A stretch of 64,000 nt of DNA from Owenweeksia sp965214115 (GTDB lineage Bacteria > Bacteroidota > Bacteroidia > Flavobacteriales > Schleiferiaceae): the NCBI GenBank assembly GCA_965214115.1, contig CBDCAU010000007.1, forward strand, positions 62,001-126,000, given 5' to 3'. The notes under the pieces were generated by a model, which worked only from the letters and a program-made list of their open reading frames with translations, was not told the origin of the DNA and ran no database searches. The position numbers and the translations under genes were made by a program. Shown in pieces: positions 41,654 to 49,776 of the stretch (position 1 is its first letter; each line of letters starts with the position of its first letter).

Positions 41654-44161
41654 ATGAACAAATACAGCAGCACCAAACTGCCCACTTTTTTTATCGCCGT
41701 CGGGATTTTCATTTTGGCCGGCGTTCTCTATTTTCTGCCCAGTATCCAAGGCAAAACCTTGTCGCAGGGCGATGTGACCCAGTTCAAAGGTTCGGCCAGT
41801 GAAATTCAAGAATACCGCGACCAAGGCCGCGACATTTACTGGACCAACGTGATGTTTGCGGGGATGCCCAACTATGCCATCTCGGTGGTGGATAGCGGCA
41901 ATTGGATTCGGTTTATTCCGGCCGTATTTGTCAAGGTGCTTACCGGGCCGATCGGGCTTTTCGTGCTGCTTTGCATTGGTTTTTACGTGTTGATGATGTC
42001 CCTGAACATTGACGCCCGTATCGCCATCGCGGCCAGTCTGGCGTATGCCTTGTCCAGTTATTTTATAGAAGTATTGGCCGCTGGGCACAACTCCAAGTTT
42101 CACGCTATGGCCTATATGCCGGGCATTTTGGCGGGTATGATTTGGGCCTACCAGCGCGGCAAACCTTTGCTCGGGGCGGCGGTGTTCGGTCTCTTCACCG
42201 CTTTGGAATTGAATGCGCGCCATCCCCAGATGTTCTATTATTTTTCCTTCGTCTTGGTTTTGGTGGGGATTTATGAACTGGTTCGGGCATTCAAAATGGG
42301 GGTGCTGCCCCAATTTTTGAAAAGCACCGCCTTGCTTTTGGGAGCCGCCCTAATCGCCATTGGGACGCAATTTGCCTATTTAAATAGGACGTTGGACTAT
42401 TCAAAACTCTCCACCCGCGGCCAATCGGAGCTGAGCAGCGAGGCCACCGATAAGGGCGATGGACTGGACACGGACTACATCACCAACTGGAGCTACGGGG
42501 TGGCGGAAACGTTTTCGTGGCTCGTCCCCAATTATAAGGGAGGGGTGTCCCAAGCCATCGGGCCTGACGCGCAGGCCTTGGATGAAATTGACGGGCGTTT
42601 CAAACAGGCGGTGGCGGGACAGTCGCAATACTATGGCGATCAGCCGTTTGTGGCGGGGCCGGCCTATTTTGGGGTAGCTTTTATTCTCTTGGCTTTTTTC
42701 GGCTTGTTTTTTTTAAAAAATGGTTTGAAGATTCCCCTGCTGATTGGCTTGGTGCTGATGACGATGCTGAGTTGGGGAAAAAATTTCCCGGCACTCACCA
42801 ATTTTTTCATCGAAAATATGCCGATGTACGATAAGTTCAGGGCGGTTTCCTCCATAATGGTCATCCCCTCTTTGCTGGTGCCGTTGCTGGGAGCAATGGC
42901 TTTGGATAAAATCCTGAAAAAGCCCGAAACGTTCCAAGAAAATTCTGGGGTAGGCAAATTGACCAACCAAAAACTGTTCTATATCGTGGGTGGCCTTTTG
43001 GTGGCTTTTTGTTTGATATCGTATGTGGCGCCTTCCACTTTCAACAGTTTCCTGAGCGAGCGCGAGGCAGAGCAATTGCCCAACCAGCTTGCCCAAGCGG
43101 GTTTTGCCCCCGCGCAGGCCGATCAGTTTATGGAGGCACTGATTACCGTCCGCCAAGCCATTTTCAAAAAAGACGTGGGACGTACTTTGTTGTTGCTATT
43201 GCTGACGGGCGGCTTGATTTTGCTGTGGCATCGCAAGGCCATCAAAGGGCCTATTTTCGTGATTGGCGTGGGGCTGATTATGGTAGCGGATTTGTGGCTG
43301 CTGGATCGGCGTTATCTATCCTCGGAAAATTTTGTGAAACCTAACCAAACGGAGGTGGCGAAAAGCGCGGCGGACGTTGCCATCCTACAAGATAAAGATC
43401 CCAATTATCGGGTTTTGAACTTGACGGTTTCCCCATTTAATGATGCTACCACTTCTTTTTTCCACAAATCGGTGGGCGGCTACAGTGGCATTAAATTGAA
43501 AAAATACCAAGAGCTGGTCGATTATTATTTGCAGGCCGAGATTCAAACTTTGATTGGTCAATTGAGAAAACAAGAAGGCTCGAACCCGCAAGATTGGTTT
43601 GCGCGGACGCCCGTTTTGAATATGCTCAACACCAAATATGTAATCGTAAACAAACAAGGCCAGCCCTTGCAAAACCCCCAGCGCAACGGCAATGCGTGGT
43701 TCGTGGAAAATATCCAAACGGTGCAAACGGCGGACGAAGAAATAAATGCCCTCGGCGCGGCGGATTTGAAAACCACCGCCGTTATCCGGCAGGATCAACT
43801 GGAAAAAATGGAAGGGTCGCCCACCTCTTCGTCGGGCACGATTCAGCTTACTTCTTACGATCCCGAAAAACTTACTTACACCTCAAACAGTGATGCGGCG
43901 GGGCTGGCGGTTTTTTCGGAGGTTTACTATCCGGAGGGCTGGAAAGTTTTGGTGGACGGAAATGAAGTGCCAATGATCCGCGCCAACTACGTGCTGCGCG
44001 CGGCGAAAATCCCCGCCGGAAATCATCAGATAGAAATGATTTTTGAGAAGAGCTTTGCCACCGCCAATATCATCAGCGCCGTTTCCTGCCTTTTACTGAT
44101 TGGTTTATTGATAACCGCCGTGGTGGTCAGCCGAAAAAAACGGGAGGAGGCCACCTCTTGA
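41654..44161 (+). CDS. YfhO-family polytopic membrane protein
   Basis: The 835-residue inner-membrane protein starts MNKYSSTKLPTFFIAVGIFI and has about twelve to thirteen transmembrane helices over the first 550 residues. A large extracytoplasmic domain (about 560-805) follows, then a last helix (TANIISAVSCLLLIGLLITA). The pattern matches YfhO, a GT-C-like family that in Bacillus helps glycosylate lipoteichoic acid. Acting on lipid-linked sugars fits its place in the glycan region. The early loop (GRDIYWTNVMFAGMPNYA) carries acidic residues typical of GT-C enzymes. Confidence 0.85.
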   Translation: MNKYSSTKLPTFFIAVGIFILAGVLYFLPSIQGKTLSQGDVTQFKGSASEIQEYRDQGRDIYWTNVMFAGMPNYAISVVDSGNWIRFIPAVFVKVLTGPIGLFVLLCIGFYVLMMSLNIDARIAIAASLAYALSSYFIEVLAAGHNSKFHAMAYMPGILAGMIWAYQRGKPLLGAAVFGLFTALELNARHPQMFYYFSFVLVLVGIYELVRAFKMGVLPQFLKSTALLLGAALIAIGTQFAYLNRTLDYSKLSTRGQSELSSEATDKGDGLDTDYITNWSYGVAETFSWLVPNYKGGVSQAIGPDAQALDEIDGRFKQAVAGQSQYYGDQPFVAGPAYFGVAFILLAFFGLFFLKNGLKIPLLIGLVLMTMLSWGKNFPALTNFFIENMPMYDKFRAVSSIMVIPSLLVPLLGAMALDKILKKPETFQENSGVGKLTNQKLFYIVGGLLVAFCLISYVAPSTFNSFLSEREAEQLPNQLAQAGFAPAQADQFMEALITVRQAIFKKDVGRTLLLLLLTGGLILLWHRKAIKGPIFVIGVGLIMVADLWLLDRRYLSSENFVKPNQTEVAKSAADVAILQDKDPNYRVLNLTVSPFNDATTSFFHKSVGGYSGIKLKKYQELVDYYLQAEIQTLIGQLRKQEGSNPQDWFARTPVLNMLNTKYVIVNKQGQPLQNPQRNGNAWFVENIQTVQTADEEINALGAADLKTTAVIRQDQLEKMEGSPTSSSGTIQLTSYDPEKLTYTSNSDAAGLAVFSEVYYPEGWKVLVDGNEVPMIRANYVLRAAKIPAGNHQIEMIFEKSFATANIISAVSCLLLIGLLITAVVVSRKKREEATS

Positions 44162-44238
44162 CAAAAATCCCGCGCCAATAATCTGCTTCAAAAACCGACT
44201 CTAAAATCAAAACAATCAAAACGAAAAAGCCAAAAAAT

Positions 44239-44877
44239 ATGATGGGACCTGAAAAAGTGCTGCTGCTGGCACCACACACCGATGATGCCGAACTGGGCTG
44301 TGGCGGCACGATGGCGCGGATGCTGGAAAACGGCGTGGAACTTTACGTGGCGGCTTTTTCCACCGCGCGCGCCTCTCTGCCAGAAGGCAGCGACCCCGAC
44401 CTACTGAGCAAGGAATTCGTGGAAGCGATGCGGAGCCTGGACATTCCGAGGGAAAACCTTTTTATCTACGATTATGAGGTGCGCAAGCTCTCCTACAGTC
44501 GCCAAGAAGTGTTGGAAGAACTGGTGCGGCTGCGCGCCAAATTGGCGCCGGATATGGTACTGCTGCCCAGTGGCAGCGATTTGCACCAAGACCACCAAGT
44601 GGTTTTCAACGAAGGATTGAGGGCCTTTAAAGAAATCACCGTATGGGGCTACGAACTGCCTTGGAATCACATCACTTTTTCGGCGCAGGCCTTCGTGACT
44701 TTGGAAGAACGCCACTTAGACAAAAAATGGGACGCGCTGAAATTCTACAAATCGCAATTCGTAAAACAACGGGGCTATTTCAGTAAAGAATTTATTTACG
44801 GATTGGCCAAAGTGCGCGGCACTCAAGTGAAGGCAGATTACGCCGAAGCGTTCGAAGTGATCCGCACCAAGTGGTGA
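44239..44877 (+). CDS. PIG-L-family deacetylase
   Basis: A 212-residue zinc-dependent N-deacetylase of the LmbE/PIG-L fold. The metal site is APHTDDAELGCGGTMARML (family consensus PHPDDE) and the C-terminal half has SDLHQDHQVVF. These enzymes remove N-acetyl groups from GlcNAc-type sugars, including GlcNAc-malate in bacillithiol synthesis (BshB) and sugars in O-antigen clusters. bshA is in this window but 18 kb away, so BshB activity is possible but not indicated by context. The glycan neighbourhood favours a polysaccharide substrate. Either of two ATG codons at 44239 or 44242 could start it. Confidence 0.88.
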   Translation: MMGPEKVLLLAPHTDDAELGCGGTMARMLENGVELYVAAFSTARASLPEGSDPDLLSKEFVEAMRSLDIPRENLFIYDYEVRKLSYSRQEVLEELVRLRAKLAPDMVLLPSGSDLHQDHQVVFNEGLRAFKEITVWGYELPWNHITFSAQAFVTLEERHLDKKWDALKFYKSQFVKQRGYFSKEFIYGLAKVRGTQVKADYAEAFEVIRTKW

Positions 44878-44878
44878 A

Positions 44879-45562
44879 TCAAAGGTAATTTTTGCTCTCC
44901 GGCCCGCAGTTGAAAATCAAATCCAACACGCAGAGGTTGGGCACGAATTCCTCGCCCACCTGCGGATATTCGGGATGCTCGAATTCTTGGTATTCCAATT
45001 TTATCCCAGCTTTTTCATACGCTTCGGGGTCGTTGTATTTTTTGGCGCCTTGGCCGGATAAATAAACATCGCCCCCCGCGTGGCGCACGATGTTGATGTT
45101 GCGCTCGTTTTTTGCCCCCAAATCTTCCTCTATTATGGAGGAGCGCGAAAAATCGGTGTCGATCTCCAGCAGGTAGCAAAAATGCTTAATCAGCTCGATG
45201 TTCAAATCCGCCAGCGTTCGGTGGGCTTTCTGTTTTATAATTTTTTCAAAGTCATCAATATAATCTTTAAAAAAGGGCGCTTTGGAATAATTGCCCCGCA
45301 AGATGTTGATGATTTTGGGTCGCCACTTGGGGTCGCTGGAAAGTTCCAGCTCGTTGAAGTTTACCGAAAGCCCCTTCTTGTGATTCACGGGAACGGTCAG
45401 CCATCTGGCCTCGCCTTCTTGGGTTTTTATCTTGTTTCGATTGCAAATGTGGCCTTTCACAAAAGCTACATCATCCAAAAAAACAAAGTGGTCGGCCTTT
45501 TTTATTTTATCGAAATAGCCCAGCCAAGGTAAAAAGTTGGGTTGGTGGATGGCAACAGTCAT
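44879..45562 (-). CDS. WbqC-family protein
   Basis: A 227-residue protein starting MTVAIHQPNFLPWLGYFDKI, the hallmark of the WbqC family found in O-antigen and lipopolysaccharide gene clusters. Conserved stretches such as FVFLDDVAFVKGHICNRNKI are present. Its biochemical role is not established as far as I know. It is the last gene of a minus-strand group (glycosyltransferase, sulfotransferase, WbqC). Its stop is one base from that of the convergent deacetylase gene. Confidence 0.88.
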   Translation of the reverse strand: MTVAIHQPNFLPWLGYFDKIKKADHFVFLDDVAFVKGHICNRNKIKTQEGEARWLTVPVNHKKGLSVNFNELELSSDPKWRPKIINILRGNYSKAPFFKDYIDDFEKIIKQKAHRTLADLNIELIKHFCYLLEIDTDFSRSSIIEEDLGAKNERNINIVRHAGGDVYLSGQGAKKYNDPEAYEKAGIKLEYQEFEHPEYPQVGEEFVPNLCVLDLIFNCGPESKNYL

Positions 45563-45589
45563 TGCGTCAAGTTTTTTATGATGGAAATA

Positions 45590-46588
45590 TTATGGTCGCG
45601 GCGCGTGGTTTTCTTGTAGGGTTTGATAGGCTTTTTTAAATTTTTTGAGGAACGGATCGTCCGTGGCATAAGTACGGGTTTCAAAGGTAGCGGGAATGGC
45701 CTCGGGGCGGATTTTCAGTTGCGCGCCCAGCCGTTCCATTTTGGCCTGCGCCTTTTCGATAGCGTTTTTGGGATTTCCCGTCAATTCAGAATAGTGCAGC
45801 CAAAGCTTGTTTTTCTCAGGAATTTTCTGCAATTCTTTTTCATAGAATCTATGCAAATAAAAAACCTGCCCCGCTATTTGTTCCTCCACCGGTAAATCCA
45901 GCAGGTCGCGGATTTCGGGGGGCGCGGTGCTCCACCATTTTTTTACATCCCCGCCATAGAATTTTTGGCGAGCTTTGTACAGGCTCATCGCAACGTCCGC
46001 CGAGTCGCGCTCTATATAAATGAAAAGGCAATTGGGAATTTCCTTTACCAAACGGGGGATGTGAAAAGCGCCAAAAATGTTTTTGAAAAGCGCGGGGCCG
46101 CCCCACGTTTGCAGCATATTGGCCAGCACGCGCTTTAGGTTTGGCCAGTCGATTTCGGCTTCTGCTTGCTCCAGTTCGGCGGGCGCGGTTAGCTTTTCCT
46201 TGCGGAGATGGTGCCGCCAGAAATAGCCAAACTCGTGAATGTCGGTAAGGTCGGAAGTAACGGCGTGATCGGATTTAAACAGGCTGTTCTTTTCTCCGCC
46301 GATGGCGCGGGAAAGCTTGATGCCGTGCAGCGGCGCGAGGTAAAAACGTGCCGCGATGTTATCTATATAATGAAGTCCCAAGCCGTGGGTCACCACTTGC
46401 GCGGTAAGCGTGGTACCCGAGCGGGGCAACCCAAAAACAAGCGCGATGGGATGTTCCGGCTCCAAAGAGGCGTACTCTTTTCGTTCTTTTTGATAAAGCG
46501 TTTGGTTAAGATCCTCCAAGAAATTTTCGTCCCGTGGTTTCTTGTAAGTGCCGCTTTTCCGAAATTCATTGAGTTCTTTCAGATTCAT
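45590..46588 (-). CDS. Sulfotransferase-family protein
   Basis: The 332-residue protein has the PAPS-binding P-loop (VFGLPRSGTTLTAQVV near residue 51) and a later serine-containing segment (FIYIERDSADVAMSLYKARQ near 190) matching the 3'-phosphate-binding motif of sulfotransferases. It would transfer sulfate to a glycan or other acceptor. The ATG overlaps the stop of the upstream glycosyltransferase (ATGA), so the two are translationally coupled. That points to sulfation of the sugar which that enzyme adds; this is inference. Confidence 0.85.
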   Translation of the reverse strand: MNLKELNEFRKSGTYKKPRDENFLEDLNQTLYQKERKEYASLEPEHPIALVFGLPRSGTTLTAQVVTHGLGLHYIDNIAARFYLAPLHGIKLSRAIGGEKNSLFKSDHAVTSDLTDIHEFGYFWRHHLRKEKLTAPAELEQAEAEIDWPNLKRVLANMLQTWGGPALFKNIFGAFHIPRLVKEIPNCLFIYIERDSADVAMSLYKARQKFYGGDVKKWWSTAPPEIRDLLDLPVEEQIAGQVFYLHRFYEKELQKIPEKNKLWLHYSELTGNPKNAIEKAQAKMERLGAQLKIRPEAIPATFETRTYATDDPFLKKFKKAYQTLQENHAPRP

Positions 46589-47881
46589 TGGGATGAGCGT
46601 TTTAGCACCTTTTTCAGCACGGCATCCAGCTTGTCGGTCAGTTTTTCAAAACTATAATCCTCAATTTGTTTAAAATCGGGCTGGACCAAATCCTCTTCTT
46701 TTTTACGGGCTTGGAGCGCGCTTTCGATGCTGCGAAAAATCCCTTCCGCGTCGTGGTGATTGAAAGTGAAACCTGTGCCAGTTTTTTTCAAGATCTGAGC
46801 GGCGGCCCCGTCTGGGTGGGCGATCGCCAAGATGGGCTTTTTGGTGTAGATGTACTCAAAAATCTTGGTGGAAAACCCCAATTTGCTTTTCGCGCCCGTG
46901 CCGATAATCAGCATCAGCAAATCGGCCTCCGCCATTTTTTCGATGGCCTCGCGGTGTGGCACCAAACCCGGAAAACGAAAGATGACCGCGCCGCTGGCGG
47001 CTTGCAGTTTGGCTTGGTACTGCGGATCAATCCGGCCATAAAAATCAAACTGAATCTGGTCGGGATGGTCTCCTCCCAGTTTTTTTAAAGCCTCGATGAA
47101 GCCCGGCGAAAACTGGTTCATCTTCAACGTCCCCATATAGCGGACGATGAGTTTGTCCGTTGAGCGGGATTTCGCCGGTGGCAATGCCTCAAAGTCTTCC
47201 GCGTCAAACCCGTTCGGAATTTTAAAATATTTGGAATCGGGAAAATCAAAGTTGAAAAATTCATCGTTCACGCATACCAAGGCATCACATTGGCGGACTA
47301 CCTTTTTCTCCAGCCTCGCGTTCAGTTTCGCGGCCAGCTTTCCTTGCGGGAAGGCTTCGTAATAATAAATCTGCGTCCACGGATCCCTGAAATCGGCCAC
47401 CCAAGGCACTTTTGTTTTGCGGGCAATTTTCAGCGCCACCAAGCTGGTGGTGGGCGGGGGGGAGGTGGAAAGCATCACGTCAAAATTCTTGCGGCGGTGC
47501 AATTGGATTCCTTCCCTGGCCGCCGCGCCGCGCCACCCGATTTTGGCATCGGGCACGAGGATATTCAGCCGGATCCAAATCATCAATTTTTCCTTCCACG
47601 ATTTTTCTTTTTGATAGAACACGCTGGGGTTCAGGCCCGATTCTTTTTTCACGGGACTTTTTTTGGATTTCCACAGCGAGGCCATTTTAAATCCCTTCAC
47701 GCGGTGCACGTCAAAATCCTCATCACTAAGGTGGCTATCGGCATTGGCCGTCCAGGATAGTTATTTCCCAGCCCAAGCGCTTGAGGTATTTAGCAAATTT
47801 AGATATTCGGTAAACGCCCGTCCCAGCATCGGGCAGCCAGTAATAGCTTACGATAAGAAGTTTTTTTTTGCGATCGCCCAC
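46585..47881 (-). CDS. GT4-type glycosyltransferase, one frameshift
   Basis: A GT-B glycosyltransferase: the N-terminal LLIVSYYWLPDAGTGVYRIS, VPWVADFRDPW near the middle of the first domain, and a C-terminal nucleotide-sugar domain (RYMGTLKMNQFSPGFIEAL, STKIFEYIYTKKPILAI). The N-terminal 40 residues are in a different frame from the rest. Removing one of two C residues at 47752-47753 (plus strand) joins them into 431 residues. I chose the GTG at 47881, as it immediately precedes the first beta-strand. A frame from 48049 would overlap the divergent gene's leader. It heads the group with the sulfotransferase and WbqC genes. Confidence 0.83.
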
Positions 47882-48051
47882 GGGAGAAAAATCTGTCCGC
47901 GAAAATATTGCTTGCGGTTCAAACCTTGGGATCGCTCTATAATGATTCCGTTTGGGCGCGGCCTTTTTTCGGGGTCTGTTTTTATTCTCTAATTTTCGCC
48001 CTTCAAAATTTTGCCCGCCAAGGAAGATTATTCTTTTAAAAGCCTCCAAAA

Positions 48052-49098
48052 ATGTACAAAGTAGCCGTGGCCGGGTTTGGCCACATTGGCCGTCGCCACG
48101 CCACCATCGTCCATCAATATCCTGACACGGAGCTGGTGGCCGTGGCCGACATCAACCCCGCCGCCCGGCACCACGAATTGTTTCCGGCCGGCATTCCTTT
48201 TTACAACACTTTGGAAGAACTTTTGGAAGCGGAATCGCCTGATATACTGCACGTTTGCACGCCCAACGGCCTGCACGCCAAGCAAGCGCTGATGGCTTTG
48301 GAAAAGAAAATCCACGTGGTGATCGAAAAGCCGATGGGGTTAGACAAGGATACTTGCGAGCAAATCATCCACAAAGCGCTGCAAGTAAACCGAAGCGTGT
48401 TTGTGGTGAAGCAAAACCGCTACAGCCCGCCGAGCGCCTGGCTTAAAAAGATGGTTTCCGAAAAAATAATCGGCGAGGTGTGTATGGTACAAATCAACTG
48501 CTATTGGAACCGCGACGACCGCTATTACAACCCCGCCCAGCGCACCGAGCACACTTGGAAGGGCGGGCTGCGGCTGGACGGCGGCACCCTCTTCACCCAG
48601 TTCTCCCATTTCATCGACATCCTTTATTGGGTCTTTGGCGACATCCGCGAGCCCAAATCCCATTTTAGGGATTTCAACCATCAAAATTCCACCGAGTTTG
48701 AAGACTCCGGCGTGGTAGCGTTCCGGCTGGCCAAGGGCGGCATTGGCTCGCTGAACTTTTCCACCTCCGTGTGGGGCAAGAATATGGAAAGTTCCATCAC
48801 CGTGGTGGGCACCAAAGGTTCCATAAAAGTGGGGGGGGCAGTATATGAACGAGGTGGAATATTGCCACGTGGAAAATTACCAAATGGAAGAGCTGCCCCC
48901 CCACCAACCCGCCCCAACGATTACGGGCCGTTTACGGGCTCGGCGGCCAATCACCATTACGTGATCGAAAACGTGGTGAACGTGCTGAAAGGCCAAGATG
49001 TAATCACCGCCAATGCGCTGGAAGGCACCAAGGTGGTGGATATGATCGAGCGGATGTATGCTTCCGGGCGGCGCCCCGTTAAAGATTTAAATTTTTAG
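48052..49098 (+). CDS. wbpB: Gfo/Idh/MocA dehydrogenase, WbpB/WlbA-like, with a compensated double indel
   Basis: The NAD-dependent sugar dehydrogenase shows the Rossmann motif VAVAGFGHIGRRHA and EKPMGLDK near residue 95. The family-specific NRYSPPSAWLKK and NCYWNRDDRYY match WbpB/WlbA, which oxidises C3 of UDP-GlcNAcA. About 20 codons between 48831 and 48902 look wrong as read. Shifting the frame by one after the run of eight G gives NEVEYCHVENYQMEEL, which fits the family, until a run of seven C restores the original frame. The 348-residue length is nearly unaffected. The acyltransferase gene follows three bases later. Confidence 0.88.
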   Translation: MYKVAVAGFGHIGRRHATIVHQYPDTELVAVADINPAARHHELFPAGIPFYNTLEELLEAESPDILHVCTPNGLHAKQALMALEKKIHVVIEKPMGLDKDTCEQIIHKALQVNRSVFVVKQNRYSPPSAWLKKMVSEKIIGEVCMVQINCYWNRDDRYYNPAQRTEHTWKGGLRLDGGTLFTQFSHFIDILYWVFGDIREPKSHFRDFNHQNSTEFEDSGVVAFRLAKGGIGSLNFSTSVWGKNMESSITVVGTKGSIKVGGAVYERGGILPRGKLPNGRAAPPPTRPNDYGPFTGSAANHHYVIENVVNVLKGQDVITANALEGTKVVDMIERMYASGRRPVKDLNF

Positions 49099-49101
49099 AT
49101 A

Positions 49102-49688
49102 ATGGAATACTTCGCGCACGAAACGGCGGTAATTGATGAAGGCTGCGAGATTGGCAAGGGCACCAAAATATGGCATTTTTCGCACATTATGAAAGAGGCC
49201 AAACTGGGCGAAAACTGCAACTTGGGCCAAAACGTGGTCGTGTCTCCCCAAGTGGTTTTGGGCAATAATGTAAAAGTGCAAAACAACGTCTCAATTTACA
49301 CCGGTGTTATTTGTGAAGACGACGTTTTTTTGGGGCCGAGCTGCGTTTTCAACCAATGTAATCAACCCTCGCAGCGCGGTGAACCGACGGGGCGTGTACA
49401 GCAATACCGTGAGTCAAAAAAGGCGCGTCCATCGGCGCCAACGCTACCATTGTTTGTGGCAACGACATTGGCGAGTTTGCCTTCATCGGGGCGGGCAGTG
49501 TGGTCACCAAGGAAGTGCCGGCCTATGCGCTGGTGGTGGGCAACCCCGCGCGGCAAGTGGGCTGGATGAGCGAGTACGGTCACCGCTTGCATTTTGATGA
49601 AAAAGGGGCGGCGCGCTGTGCCGAGAACGGGGAGGAGTACCGTTTGGAAGATGGCCGAGTGTCCAAAAATGTCAAGATGCGAAACTGA
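49102..49688 (+). CDS. wbpD: Left-handed beta-helix N-acetyltransferase, WbpD/WlbB-like, two frameshifts
   Basis: A trimeric hexapeptide-repeat acyltransferase that would acetylate the 3-amino group of UDP-GlcNAc(3N)A. The start HETAVIDEGCEIGKGTKIWH and the turn motif LGQNVVVSPQVVLGNNVK fit WlbB/WbpD. The frame is broken near 49352 and 49412. Removing one A at each place restores TNVINPRSAVNRRGVYSNTV and then GASIGANATIVCGNDIGE, giving 194 residues, the family length. The wbpB-wbpD order supports the pathway. The aminotransferase (WbpE) and 6-dehydrogenase (WbpA) are not in the window. Confidence 0.85.
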
Positions 49689-49776
49689 ATTTCAGTGGAT
49701 TCCGTATTCTGAAGAGGGCAAATTAGAGTATCGCCAGCCATTATTTTTCTATTTTTGAAAAATCTAATACAGTTCT

